From assembly GCA_015680685.1 (NCBI GenBank), contig MNCI01037638.1, positions 69,307-133,306 of the forward strand: DNA of 64,000 nucleotides, given 5' to 3'. This stretch comes from Gnetum montanum (taxonomy: Eukaryota > Streptophyta > Gnetopsida > Gnetales > Gnetaceae). Position numbers and translations under genes: made by a program. Numbering within the stretch: position 1 is the first letter of the stretch; each line of letters starts with the position of its first letter. Positions 1 through 10,903 of the stretch are shown piece after piece. Below the pieces are notes generated by a model. It saw only the letters and a list, made by a program, of their open reading frames with translations. It did no database searches and was not told where the DNA came from.

Positions 1-240
1 AATGTTGAGTAATAAAGTTCTAATTTTACTATATATAAATGATTTTCATCCAAAGGATCAATGCTCATCTTGCTAAGGTAAGACCTTAGGAGGATCGATG
101 AATAAGCAAAAGCCTAACCTCTTTCAAGTGGTTGCATCCTATCTCAAACCTAGGTCTTATGACTTAAGAAACAAGCAGCTTACCACCACTTTAAATAATA
201 ATCCCTTCTAATTTGACTATATATCTTGAGGATAAAAAAA
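1..240 (+). repeat. Inverted fragment of an Athila-like 5' leader
   Basis: No gene is seen. Read on the plus strand, roughly 20-180 matches the reverse complement of about 9,600-9,760, which is the leader of element Y; shared blocks include TCAATGCTCATC and a stretch around CCTAACCTCTTT. The fragment lies just outside the Y 3' LTR in the opposite orientation, so Y probably inserted into an older relative. The alignment was made by eye and is clearly diverged. Confidence 0.55.
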
Positions 241-283
241 AGTTTCAGGTTCTAACAAAAAAATAAAAATACCAAAATAAAAC

Positions 284-1154
284 TAATGAGCAGCACATAT
301 CTCCTATGTCCAACTCTATGAATCACAAGAGTTCACCAGAGATCTAGCCAAATTCTGTAGACTTGGTGACCTAAGTGGATAATATTCCTTAGTGAATCAT
401 GTAGTTGTAATGTTATTTTTTTCTTAATGCAAACTTGTGTTTATCTGTGTGTATAGTTAAGTGTCATTAAGGCATAAGATGTATATATTTTTATAATTAT
501 TTTTAATATATTTTTTCTCCTAATGGTAAGATGATTGAATGAAAGTTAAATGATTAACTATCTAATTAATCAACTGGTTTATTTACTAACTACCCTAACA
601 TGGAGTATCCATTCCCACTTACTATACACATCTTTAACTAGTATTAACACTATTGGGTTACCAAGTGGCTATTACTAGGCTTACCAAATACCCATTGCTA
701 GGATTACCAAACATTAATACGTTATGTTCAAAGTGGTCATACTCATGTATTTATGATTAATTATATTAACTAATTAAGAACATAAAAGAAAAATGCATGG
801 AAATTAAAGTGCTACAATGAATGTAGGAAATCTCAATTTTAATGTTTTTCATGCTAATGTATTTAGGTACATAAACACTTAAATAAAACACTATACAATA
901 TCATAAATCCACACTGCAAGCACTCAGATGAAAAATATTCTATCTCTATAAGAAGAAAACTACAAGGGTTCAACTAAGACTAAGATCAAATGATGTCATA
1001 AATGCAAGAAGTACATGCATTTATATAGGTAGTGATTACATCAATGTCGATGTATCTATGACAACACATCCTACTATGCATCAACAGGGATACATTGATA
1101 GAGCTACACTAATGGGCATGCGTCAATGTAGCCTATCTTATTGATTATTTATCA
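284..1154 (-). repeat. 3' LTR of element Y (Athila-like)
   Basis: This block aligns in direct orientation with 10,076-10,903 and in inverted orientation with 57,694-58,482. Conserved landmarks are TATCCATTCCCAC, GGATTACCAAAC and CAAAGTGGTCATACT. Family ends are TGATGAG and CTCATCA; here they have decayed to TGAT at the high end and an imperfect CTCATTA at the low end. It is clearly more diverged than the other two copies, which fits an old insertion. A purine-rich TTTTAGAGG lies just outside the 5' end of the LTR on the minus strand and is the probable polypurine tract. Confidence 0.75.
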
Positions 1155-1399
1155 TACCTCTAAAATTGACCGAAAACTCATCCTTGAGTACATAAAAGTA
1201 GAATCAAGTTTCTTACAAAATTGAAAAGTATTGATTTATTTACAAAACATAGGTAGACTGATTCTAACTAACTTTGAGTACCAAATTGTACATTGTTACA
1301 AAAATGAGTGTCCATTACAAAACAAATTGAACACTTTTACAAAATTTCAGTAGGTACCTATAAAAATTTCCAAAGATATGATAAGCTCTCAAAAAATTC
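1155..1399 (-). other. Short spacer before the Y 3' LTR
   Basis: This is the 3' untranslated part of Y on the minus strand. It matches the sequence just above the LTR at 10,904-10,975, for example around CATCCTTGAG, and ends in the weak polypurine tract. No reading frame is supported. Confidence 0.5.
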
Positions 1400-4040
1400 T
1401 TGGAGGTAGAGGCTCCTAAGGCTCTAATGGTCCCCTGTCCCATCTCGATGCTACTAGAAGTTAAGGTTGGCTTGTTGCTACCACTGCTTTTGCCAAAAGC
1501 TTAAAAGTATCCAAAAGTACTTTCATTTTCTCCTATTTTCTCCATGGATTATAAACAATCCACATAAATTCACCAATGTGGGCCAATGTAGGAATGCTAC
1601 ATGGGCATGGCATTGAAGAAAATAACTCCTTTGTATTAACAAACTAGACTATGAAGGTTTTCATTTGATATCAAATGTCTAATGAGGTTCCATACTTCCT
1701 AGTAGTCATTCCTCCTTCTAGCCAAGTCCTCAACAATAGATCATTGGTTAATGAATCTACTTATGAGAACTTCAAGCTTCACATTGGTTGTCTCTAACTT
1801 TATTTTTTTTCTCTTATGGAGCTTGAATTCTACCTCATAGAGGAGATAGGAACTAGTCATCAACTTCTCCAATTCTAGCCTTGGCCTCCCTACTATCAGA
1901 ATCACCAATTTTTCATAACAAATGTTGCCAAGCTTCATGTATTCTATCATCTTTTCAATTTGCAACTCCTTTAGATGAATTTATGACCTTTTGTATGCAT
2001 TCAATTTATCAAAGATGGGTGGCCATACATCATCTCTTTGTTAGAGTTTCTAGAAGGCCTCATTTATCTTTGCCTTTACTAACTAAATCACTTTTTTATT
2101 AACCTCATTGAAAAGCAAAACCTAGTCCCTATAATGACTCTTTACACATTCGAACTATAGGACCTCACCTATCTAGGTAGCTATCTCAATTATAGTCTTC
2201 TAGCAAAGAGCACAAACTTCCTCCATTAAGAGATTACAATTTTTAGCTACTCCTACTACTAGCATATTAATTCAAGAAATTGATTCTTTTGTTGCTCAAC
2301 ATTGCGCAAGCAATAACTATCCTTTGTGAGAATGAATTTTTCCTTCCAAACTTGCGATAGGTCCTTGTCAGTGTTGAAAGTAGTGGCATCTGACAAGGAT
2401 ACATCAGAGATTATGTCCTTCTTCACATTCTTAGCCTATTAAAGTCTCAGTTGAAGCTATTGAAAAGCTTCATCTCTAGTGAGCTGAAGCCTGAGAATGG
2501 TAGTGTTGGAGAGATGGGTCCACAACTTAGAGACTTTAATAGCCAACCATAAATTTGTTATAGTGGCCTCCTCGAGTTATGCATTGACAATTAGTAACTT
2601 ACCCATTGTCTTGAGCATCTATGACTCGTTCTTTATGATGTCATCTAGAAATTTAAAGATCTTCAAAAGCAATTACTTAGCTCCAACTATTCTTTTCAAC
2701 ACATCCTCATGTTAGGTAGTGCTTAGTTGACCACTCCCTAATCTTGTGGACATACAGATTTTTTTCTTTAAGGCAATGTTACGTATTGACACTAGCATTC
2801 AAGGCTTTAACAATCTAGTCATCCACCACCTCCACCACTAACTCCTAGCCTATACACTACATGACCAAGATAGTTTCCTCCTTACCTTCCTCTAACATGA
2901 CAAAGAAGAAGGCAACATTTTCTAAATATTTAGGAAACGTTTATCTAGGAATGGATATTATGACCTCTCGAGCACTTTGATTAATTCTTATGAATGCATG
3001 ATTCCTTTGAGCTAATAATAGTAGGGTAATCTCATTGTCCAACTAGCTAATGATCCTTGTGAACTTGTTTAAGTAGTTCATGAGTGGATGGTAGATGAAT
3101 GATTCTCCACCACTTGCAAAAATTTGTTGTTGTTGTAACTATTGCTTCCTAAGTTTCCTTATTCATTTAATAGATACAAGTGCCTCTGGCATAATCTCTA
3201 GATTTGCAAGTGGTGGTGGTGGTGGTGGTTGCTCCTCTTCTTGTAACTTGGTTGCTGCCTTTTCCTTCATCATTTCCTACTAGGATGTGGCATGAGCATG
3301 GTGGACCATATCATTTGTGTAATGAGCTCTTCCTTCTCTTTTGCACAATTTATGAATGAGGCATGGAAAGGGGAGGGTCTTCCTTGCATTCTCATTCTCC
3401 TAGAAACATTCCTCTATCTCTAAGAAAATGAGCTGGGGAAGATTAACTGGGAACTTTCCACTTAGAGTAGTGCATGCTCAAGCAAAGAAAGTAATGACTT
3501 TGGTAAGCCTCACTATTAGGCTTAGGTGATGAGCTACAATTTTAAATAATGCTATCTCTTCCTTGATTAAAGAACTATACTACTTACAGTCTACCTCATA
3601 CCATCATTGCGCCCATTCTTTCTTCACCTCTAGATCCACCTACATTAAAATTTCAACCCATTTAACCTAGTGTCTAATAATCCTAGAGCCTCTACAATTA
3701 CCTCAACTAAGTCTGAGATGGTGATGTCTTTGATTTTCACCAATGCATATCCTTGTTAGTTGTTCCAAAATAAATAAGCCTTCCTCATGTACTATTCTTT
3801 GTTGTTGGAGAGAATGAACCACATGGAAGACCCTTGTACTTATGTACAAACCTCCTTTGGTGCTAGCTCCAAGAAGGATCCAAAATTCAACTCTTTAATA
3901 ATGGAACTCTAAACCTCCTTAGTCCTAATCTTCTCTAGGAAGGCCTCTATGAGTATGACTTCTAGGCTAGGCCTTGGCCTAGGGAGCTCCTCCTACCTAG
4001 ATTAGCATGTTTTAGTAGTGGGAATCTAGCAAAAAAATTC
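1400..4040 (-). pseudogene. Decayed ORF downstream of integrase in element Y
   Basis: In the sense direction of Y this stretch follows the pol region and precedes the 3' LTR, the place where Athila elements keep an extra (env-like) ORF. Reading the minus strand from about 4,040 gives long protein-like runs broken by stops, such as SSMWFILSNN, GYALVKIKDITISDLVEV and LPFPCLIHKLCKREG. The last resembles the conserved end of a domain often annotated as 'putative plant transposon protein'. Further on there is a proline run (PPPPPP, codons near 3,215) and a glutamine-rich segment. No transmembrane envelope-like features were recognised. The domain assignment is from memory of the family pattern and is tentative; that the frame was once coding is more secure. 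Confidence 0.45.
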
Positions 4041-5330
4041 CACTTTGAGCTCCTCTCAAATAGGTCAGGTGGATGAAATCAAATATATTTGTTATGTTGA
4101 TGAAATTTTTCTAATTTTTAAAATTTTTATGAAACAATATCAAATTATGAAATCAGCATAACAAATGCATCAATTAACCATGATAGAAGGCAATGATGTG
4201 GTACAATATGAGTTGAGATTGATGGAAGAAAGAAACTGGTGTGTATGCGATCTACATCTAGGTCACATGAGATCCTTGTGAAGTTTGTAATTAAGATGAT
4301 TTGATACTATCCCATTCTCAATCAAGGCCAAGTCCATTCTATTTTTAGTGACTTTGCATTGATGTAGCCTCTTCCTTCAATCAACAAGAGTTCATGACAA
4401 TTCCCAAAGGATAACCACCACTCCAAGAGAATAAGAGAAGAGAAAAAGGAATATAGAAAGGACCTTAGTTAGTGGGTAACATGTCTTTCCAGCCCCATGT
4501 CTAAGGGATGTGCTTTAAACTCCCATGCTTATGTATTTTTCTTCACAAGAACCACTCAATGCAAAGACATACATCCTTTTATGGTTAACCATAGAAATGG
4601 TGATATACCAATGAAGAAAAAGAAAAAAACTTGAGTAAGAAGTTGGGAAGAGAATACGAAAAATTTCCTTGAGATCAAATCCTTTTACATTTCTTTTTGG
4701 TCCATTCTAAGTCTGTTGGATAGCAAGATCAATGATTACTTTTAGGTGTAATGTAGAAGGAATTCATGATCTCAAGATGCAAAGCCTTTGTAAAATAGAT
4801 GGAATGAATGGATGTCATGGACCCACCACCTGCTACCATGAGAAAATTGACAATTTGTTAATAGAGATCATAATCAAAAAAAAAATTGGTCAATTATCAA
4901 ATTAATCATAATAGTAATGGCTACATTAAATACCCTCCAGTATCAACAATAGTGATAGAAACATCAAATATTTTCAATAAAACTAAACAAAATAAAAATA
5001 TAATTAACAAATAAAGGAAGAAAAGGAAAGGAAAGGAAAGAAAAGAAAGGAAAAATATATAAAATATTTATGAAAATGAAAGACATATAAAGAATTGTAT
5101 AAAACAAAAGAAAATATGAAATATGAATTAGTCCTCACAAGGTATCAGTATGGATGGCCAGCTCCCCCATGAATGAGCTAAGAGAACAAGATCTAAAAAA
5201 TAGAGCAGGTTTTTTTGGATGTGTTAGTGTTATTGGTTACTCTAGGTTCTAGGAACAACTTCACTTATTGGATGTTAACCAGAAATCATTTTTCTAGATG
5301 TAAAGGGAGGTAGATGGTCATGGCACAAGA
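4041..5330 (-). other. Non-coding spacer between integrase and downstream ORF of Y
   Basis: No coding frame is evident. The part 4,200-4,860 aligns in direct orientation with 11,940-12,440 of W1 (for example GGACCTTAGTTAG and AAGGGATGTGCTTT), so it is a conserved non-coding module of this Athila-like family. A short purine-rich AAGGAAAGG repeat lies near 5,013-5,055. Confidence 0.5.
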
Positions 5331-5399
5331 AAGAAAAGTTACTTGAATGACATAAGGTCCTCCCCATAGCATTTAAAACTTAGTAGATTGTGATATATG

Positions 5400-6650
5400 C
5401 ATAAGGTTCTAGTAAAGTGCCTTATTTCCTTGTTGAAACTTAACTCTTTGTATCTGTGCATCATGATGTTGTTTGGCATGTGCCTTGTGCACTTCATTCA
5501 TTGTTGGGCCTCCTTGTCAATATTCATTGAGCACATTTAGTATTATCATGCATTCTCATTGTGCTAGATCAAGGTCAAGGTCAAGCTTAGAAGTGGTTGA
5601 GAGTGTATGAAGCTCAACTTGAATTGGAAGTTTAACTATCTTTTTGTACACCAACTCAAAAGGAAAGTACCCTATAGGAATTTTCCAAGTGGATTGATAA
5701 GCCCATAGACCATCACTGAGTTTTTTGCTCCAATCCTTCCTATAGTTGTTGATTTTTCATATTAGTATTTAGGTTATCTCCCTATTGGTAACTTTGACTT
5801 GACTGTTAGCTTGGGGGCTATAGGGAATTGTGAGTTTAAGTTGCACCCCCAAGTGTTGCATCAACTTGCAAAAATTAGTCCTTGTAAAATGAGTTCCACT
5901 ATCAAAAATAAGTGCTCTCTGCATACCAAACCTATTTGCCACATTTTATTAGATAAACCATGCTATAGTGGAAGATGAGCAATAGATGATGGATGTAGCT
6001 TTGGCCCACTTATTATAGTAGTAAATAGTGACAATGATGTATGTCTTCCCATTGGACATGCAAGTAATAGATCCTATGAAGTCAATTCCCTAGAGGTCAA
6101 GGGGCTCCAGTGATTAAATATGCTACTAAAGCCCTTCCATTCAAACCATCATATCTCCATTTTTTTAGTAGTGCTTGCATGAACGAGAAAAGTGATGGGC
6201 ATCCCTAAAAATCATTGGGTAGAAGTACCCTATCATGAGGATCTTTAAAGTTGTCCTTCTACTAGCATAATGGCCCTCACAATTGATTAGCATCAAGCGC
6301 ACACCATCACACCAAGCCATTGGCAAAAATCTTGTAAAGGTTACCATGGATTTCCATGTAGTATCTAGCTTAGTAAAGAAACCATTATTTCTTCTTGTTG
6401 TAACATTATTATGGAGTCTTCTGAGTGAGAAGATAAATGATAAAATCATTATACTAGTTAATACCACAAGAAGTCTGAACATCAAGGGATTTAGCAAAGA
6501 GGAGTTCATCTAAAAATTAATCAGATAAAAGCTTCTCCTCCTCTTTATTATTCCATTAAAATCGAGATAAGTGATCAACAACCACATTCTTAGTTTTCTT
6601 CTTATCCATCATTGTAAGGTCAAAATCTTGTATTACCAATCATCGTATGA
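5400..6650 (-). pseudogene. Integrase of element Y, decayed
   Basis: The minus strand carries the N-terminal HHCC zinc-binding region at about 6,165-6,300: CEGHYASRR leads to DAHHFSRSCKHY, the pattern of the Athila integrase finger. The catalytic core follows, with GIDFIGSI (first Asp, near 6,080-6,100), then FDSGTHFTRTNF (second Asp, near 5,890) and a region matching the third acidic motif around VKVTNREIT. A typical C-terminal stretch, LWAYQSTWKIPIGYFPFELVY, cut by stops elsewhere, ends near 5,600. Several in-frame stops are present, so the enzyme is dead. The order and motifs make a Ty3/gypsy integrase secure. Confidence 0.8.
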
Positions 6651-7760
6651 CACAAGGGCTTACTAGTGGATAGCATTGTGAGCCATGTGCTTAAGGAATT
6701 TGTATCCAAGAACATAGTATCTAAATGTTTCCAATGAGTACACCACTACCATGAGCTCCTTCTCAATGATGGTATAATTCAATTGTGCATCAATAATGTT
6801 TCTACTTATACAATGGATATAGTGTGGATGTTTTTGATCATCTAATTATATGAGCACCACTCCCAATGCATAATTGGATGCATTCTTCATGATGTAAAAA
6901 TATTTGAACCAATAGAGAGCACATAGAATAGAACTTTCTACAATATTTTTCTTTAATTACTAGAATGCATGCTCATATCCCTTGGTCTAGTCAAAGAGTG
7001 TATCCTTCTTGGTTAACTCCACCAATAGCTTGGTAATTTTAGAGAATTTCTTAATGAATCACCAATAGTAACCAATATGTCTAAGGAATGACCTTACATC
7101 ATTCACTATTTCAGGTGGTTTTGTGATTTCTTGGATGATCTATACTTTCTCTAAAATCTTGTGCCCCAAGACTATGTCCTCTTGAATCATCAAATGTATT
7201 TTCTACCAATTGAGCCTTAAGTTTTCCACCACATAGTGTTTTAGCGCTTGCTTGAAGCATTTCAAAGCTTGCTCAAATTTGGTACCATAAGTAGAGAAGT
7301 CATCCATGAAGACCTCCACTCTGCTACAAATTTGCTATTGAAAAATGCTAATCACCATGCATTAAAAATTAGAAAGAATATTGCAAATGCCAAATGGAAT
7401 ATTTTTATATGAAAATGTTCCCCAAGGACTTGTGAAGGCTCTTTTAGGATGGTCCTCTAATGCTATCTAGATTTGGTTATAGCCACTATAATCATCCAGA
7501 AAACTATAATAGCCATTCCCTACATTAGTGTCCAGTACCTTGTCCACAAATGGTAATGGAAAATGATCTTTGAAAGTTCCCATGTTCAATAGCCTGTAGT
7601 CTATGTAGACCCTTCATTTACCATCCTCCTCTGATACAATGATGAGTGGTCTAACCCACTCAATGTCTATAATAGGATAAATAAATCCTACCATAAGAAG
7701 TTTTTTAGTTTTATCTTCAATAATTTACATAAGCATTGGATTCAACCACTTCTACAAATG
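6590..7760 (-). pseudogene. Reverse transcriptase and RNase H of element Y, decayed
   Basis: Reading the minus strand from about 7,690 gives VYIDYRLLNMGTFKDHFPLP, then YYSFLDDYSGYNQI, AFTSPWGTFSYKNIPFGICN and VFMDDFSTYGTKFEQAL, the ordered RT motifs of the Athila lineage with FMDD as the YXDD active site (near 7,290). RNase H follows at about 6,690-6,900, with ALGVVL and QLNYTIIEKELMVVVYSLETFRYY. In-frame stops interrupt it (for example NQI*IALED), many explained by a single C-to-T or G-to-A change. Non-functional. Confidence 0.85.
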
Positions 7761-8439
7761 CCTTTTTGGTTTTATGAAGAATTCTATGTAGATCAAATGC
7801 TAGCACAGTTGTGGTTTTGTCCCTATTAGTTCATGATATCCACTTGTTCATCACTTTCAGCAACTTCTTCTTTTGTGATTGAGCAAGATAGAAATTTATG
7901 ATTACTAGCTTGATGTTATCAAGATAATAATATTCTAGATTAGCCATTAAGGTCTTGAGTTTAAGGAGCTCTTACTTGAACTGATCTAAGATCTCTAACT
8001 CTCCCCAATGCATCTAGGTGTGTGCATGGAAGTGTTGGTTGTGGATCTTCTCTATTTCATCCATATTCTCAATGTAAGTACTTGTGAAATCTTTTGCTAA
8101 TTCCATACATATTTTTGAATCAACATGATTGTCTATGGTCAACCACTAGGTACCATCTTATTTTGTGATTGTTGCATATAGGCACCTTTGAATAGTTGAT
8201 ATTTTGGCATACTGATTATATGTTTTGATAGATGTTCTTTTCATGATTCATAATTTATGCATGCAATGGCACCTTGTATCACTATATGTGATGCATGGAA
8301 CTTGTTTCTTCTCAATTTTACCAAATTCTTTATCCAAAGAGATTTCCAAGGAAAGGTCTCAAATCCTCATCTTAGCATCAATTGTTCTGAGCCAAGCCAT
8401 TTCCATGATAATAGGAAAGTCCTATTTATAATTATCCAT

Positions 8440-8760
8440 ACAAATTACTAAGAAATCTACAATATAAGAACACCTACAGATGGTGGTCACAATATCCTCC
8501 ACTAATCCCAAAGAGACAGTGATGGATTAATCAACAAGCTCTAGTCTAATGTTGCATTTCTTTAATGAAGGCAAGTTCAAAGTCTTATACATTTCCTGTG
8601 AGATTAAGTTTACTCCAGAACCTAAGTCTAATAGAGCCTTGCATGGATAACTTCCAATGATTTACAAATAGATAAGGGGACTCCTAGGATCAGATCATTT
8701 CATAGGAAGATGGCCAGCCACATAACTAATATAGTAGTGTGTTAACCTTTCTTTGCTAAC
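8440..8760 (-). pseudogene. Aspartic protease of element Y, decayed
   Basis: The minus strand at about 8,560-8,660 reads CKALLDLGSGVNLISQEMYKTLNL, here given only as its landmark ALLDLGSGVNLI. This is the form of the retroviral-type aspartic protease active site usual in Athila elements (DLGASVN rather than DTGA). It lies upstream of RT on the same strand, as expected. The frame contains stops and its borders are uncertain. Confidence 0.7.
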
Positions 8761-8879
8761 ACATACCAAATATAATGTTTCACTTGAAACATTAGCATAG
8801 GATGGCTACAATCTTACATGCAATGTGACATTATGTAGTTAGATAATCTAGAAAGATGTTTCCTATTTAAGATGAAGTT

Positions 8880-10075
8880 TTAACATGAAACATCAACATA
8901 GGGTGTAATGCCCGTATTGTAAATCATCTTATGAAGCAATGAAGAAGTGGTAAAGCATGAGTTCTATCTAGTTATTTTTTCTTCTCTCTTGGTTCATATT
9001 CTATCCGTATGTAGCTCATCGTTTCATTCACATTCAATTTTATTTTTCTATGAATTTTGGTTTCTCTTTTCCTTAAAGATAAAGTGGAATATAATGTTTT
9101 AATTCTCTTCATTTTGATTAAATATTTTTTTAAAAGTTTGAGATATTATTATGCTCTAGGTTATGATTATCTTTTAGCCCTATTTTACATTAATTCATGC
9201 ATATTATTTAGGTTTAAAATAAATATTTTATTAAAAATTGATTATCAAGTATTTGTTGAAATATTGAAAGAAGATGTTTAATGATGTAGCTACAAAATGC
9301 TTGTGTGTTGCATTTGCATGTTAAAGATCTATAAGCTCATCTATGATGTTTTAGAAGAAGATATTCATTTTGATTTTATGGTATTCCATGTAAATCTTAT
9401 TAACCTTTCATGTATTTCATTCATTTGTAATCATCCATGAATGTAATTGTTGGGAACAAGTAACAACTTATTTGAAAACCTCATGATCTATAATCCTAAC
9501 CATATTTCATTTAGATATAAGCAATTTCTATGTAAAAGTTGATGTAGAATAATGCTCCAGGCCTTCTCAATGAAACTTCAATCTAATTACCTCATGTTTC
9601 AAATATATCTAAGACTTGGATTCAATCTTGGGTATAGCCACTCAAAAGAGGTTAAGCTTTCATTCATCCATCGACCTTTCCAAGACCCTGTCTTCATGGG
9701 ATGAGCATTGAGCCTCTAGGTGATAATCCTTTATACATATCATGTTTTTAATTATTTCAAGATATTTTGACAATTTCCTTTTAGTATTTCTATTATTTGA
9801 TAAAAATTTAAAAAATAATAAATTGATATTTTCCTTTTTTTTGTGCTAACATTATAACATTTAATATCTAGTAGCCATTTTGTCAATGGCACATTTGAAG
9901 TCTTATATTTCCAATCTCTACATTTCTATATCGCCCCACTTTCTACCTTGAAATTGAGCATCAAAACTTATGTTGCGACTTATAAATTTAGGTTTTCATT
10001 AAAAACTTCAATTTATAAAAAATTTCTAATTCCAAAAAGTAACAGTTATTTCTAAAGCATTTTCAGAAGGTGTGG
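8880..10075 (-). other. 5' leader of element Y, gag missing
   Basis: AT-rich and without a supportable reading frame. In Y sense this lies between the 5' LTR and protease, where gag should be, but no gag motif was found, so gag was deleted or is beyond recognition. The LTR is followed on the minus strand by CCACACCTTCTG, the probable primer-binding region, whose tRNA I cannot identify. The part 9,570-9,790 has an inverted copy at the start of the window. Confidence 0.45.
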
Positions 10076-10799
10076 TGATGAGTGGCGAGGTACCCCTACA
10101 CTCAACCATACGAATACAAGTGTTTCATGCACGATCTGGTTGAACTTCAAGGACTAAGTGCTTACGTGCCTTAATGGAACACCTAGGGTTAATCAATTGT
10201 TTTCTTCCCAAACTTACTTGTATTGTCACAGTTGTATGGTTAAGTAAGCTTGAGGTATATGATTTTTATAGCTTTTACCTTTTTTATGTCTTCTACTAAT
10301 AAAGGAGAGGGAAAGAGAACTAAGTAGCTAATTTATCTTAACTATTCACTAACTAGTTTCTAAATGTTTCTAACACCAGTATCCATTCCCACTTGTTGTA
10401 CGCATCCTGAACTAGTGCAACGTTGCTGGGATTACCAAACGCTAATCGTTACTAGGTTACCAAGTGCTACACACATGCTCAAAGTGGTCATACTAAGTGT
10501 ACTTAACTAAGAGGTTCAAAGGTTGAGAGAGATATTAATTAACTAGGAAATCATTAAAAATTCAACAATAATTAATTACTAATTAGCTTAATTTGTATGC
10601 TTCAAGGTTTATCATAAAGTTCGTCTTTATTTCCATACACAATTGTGTGCTCAGGTACAAATTGCTCGAATAAAGATCTGTTCACTCTATGACTCCTACT
10701 ACAGACACATAGAAATAATTCTAACTCTAGAATAACAAAACTATAAGAATCTAGCTAAGGTCTAAGTCTAACTATGTTGGAGCAAAGGGCACCACCTCT

Positions 10800-10807
10800 T
10801 ATTTATA
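10800..10807 (-). promoter_or_regulatory. TATA box of W/Y LTR
   Basis: TATAAATA on the minus strand, in the expected mid-LTR position, conserved at 57,757-57,764 in the inverted copy. Confidence 0.6.
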
Positions 10808-10821
10808 GAAGATGAGGCAGG

Positions 10822-10849
10822 ACGCGATATCACATATGTGATATCGCGT
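10822..10849. promoter_or_regulatory. 28-bp perfect palindrome in LTR U3
   Basis: Each half reads ACGCGATATCACAT and its complement follows without a spacer. A second hairpin (14-bp arms, 6-bp loop, CACGTATGC in the arm) follows at 10,858-10,891. Both lie just upstream of the LTR TATA box on the minus strand. The inverted sister LTR has the related GATATCACGTACGTGATA at 57,705-57,722. ACGT cores are typical plant bZIP sites; a role as enhancer is inference. Confidence 0.6.
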
Positions 10850-10903
10850 GGCAGATGCGATATCACGTATGCAATATCGCATACGTGATATTGCAGCTCA
10901 TCA

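Larger units (their letters stand above)
10076..10903 (-). repeat. LTR shared by W1 (3') and Y (5')
   Basis: An 828-bp LTR with perfect terminal inverted repeats, TGATGAG and CTCATCA. On the minus strand it is preceded by W1 3' sequence and followed by Y internal sequence, so one LTR serves two units, as in a tandem array. A TATA box (TATAAATA on the minus strand) is at 10,800-10,807. Upstream of it lie a 28-bp perfect palindrome (10,822-10,849) and a second inverted repeat (10,858-10,891). The inverted copy at 57,694-58,482 is close to it in sequence. Confidence 0.85.
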
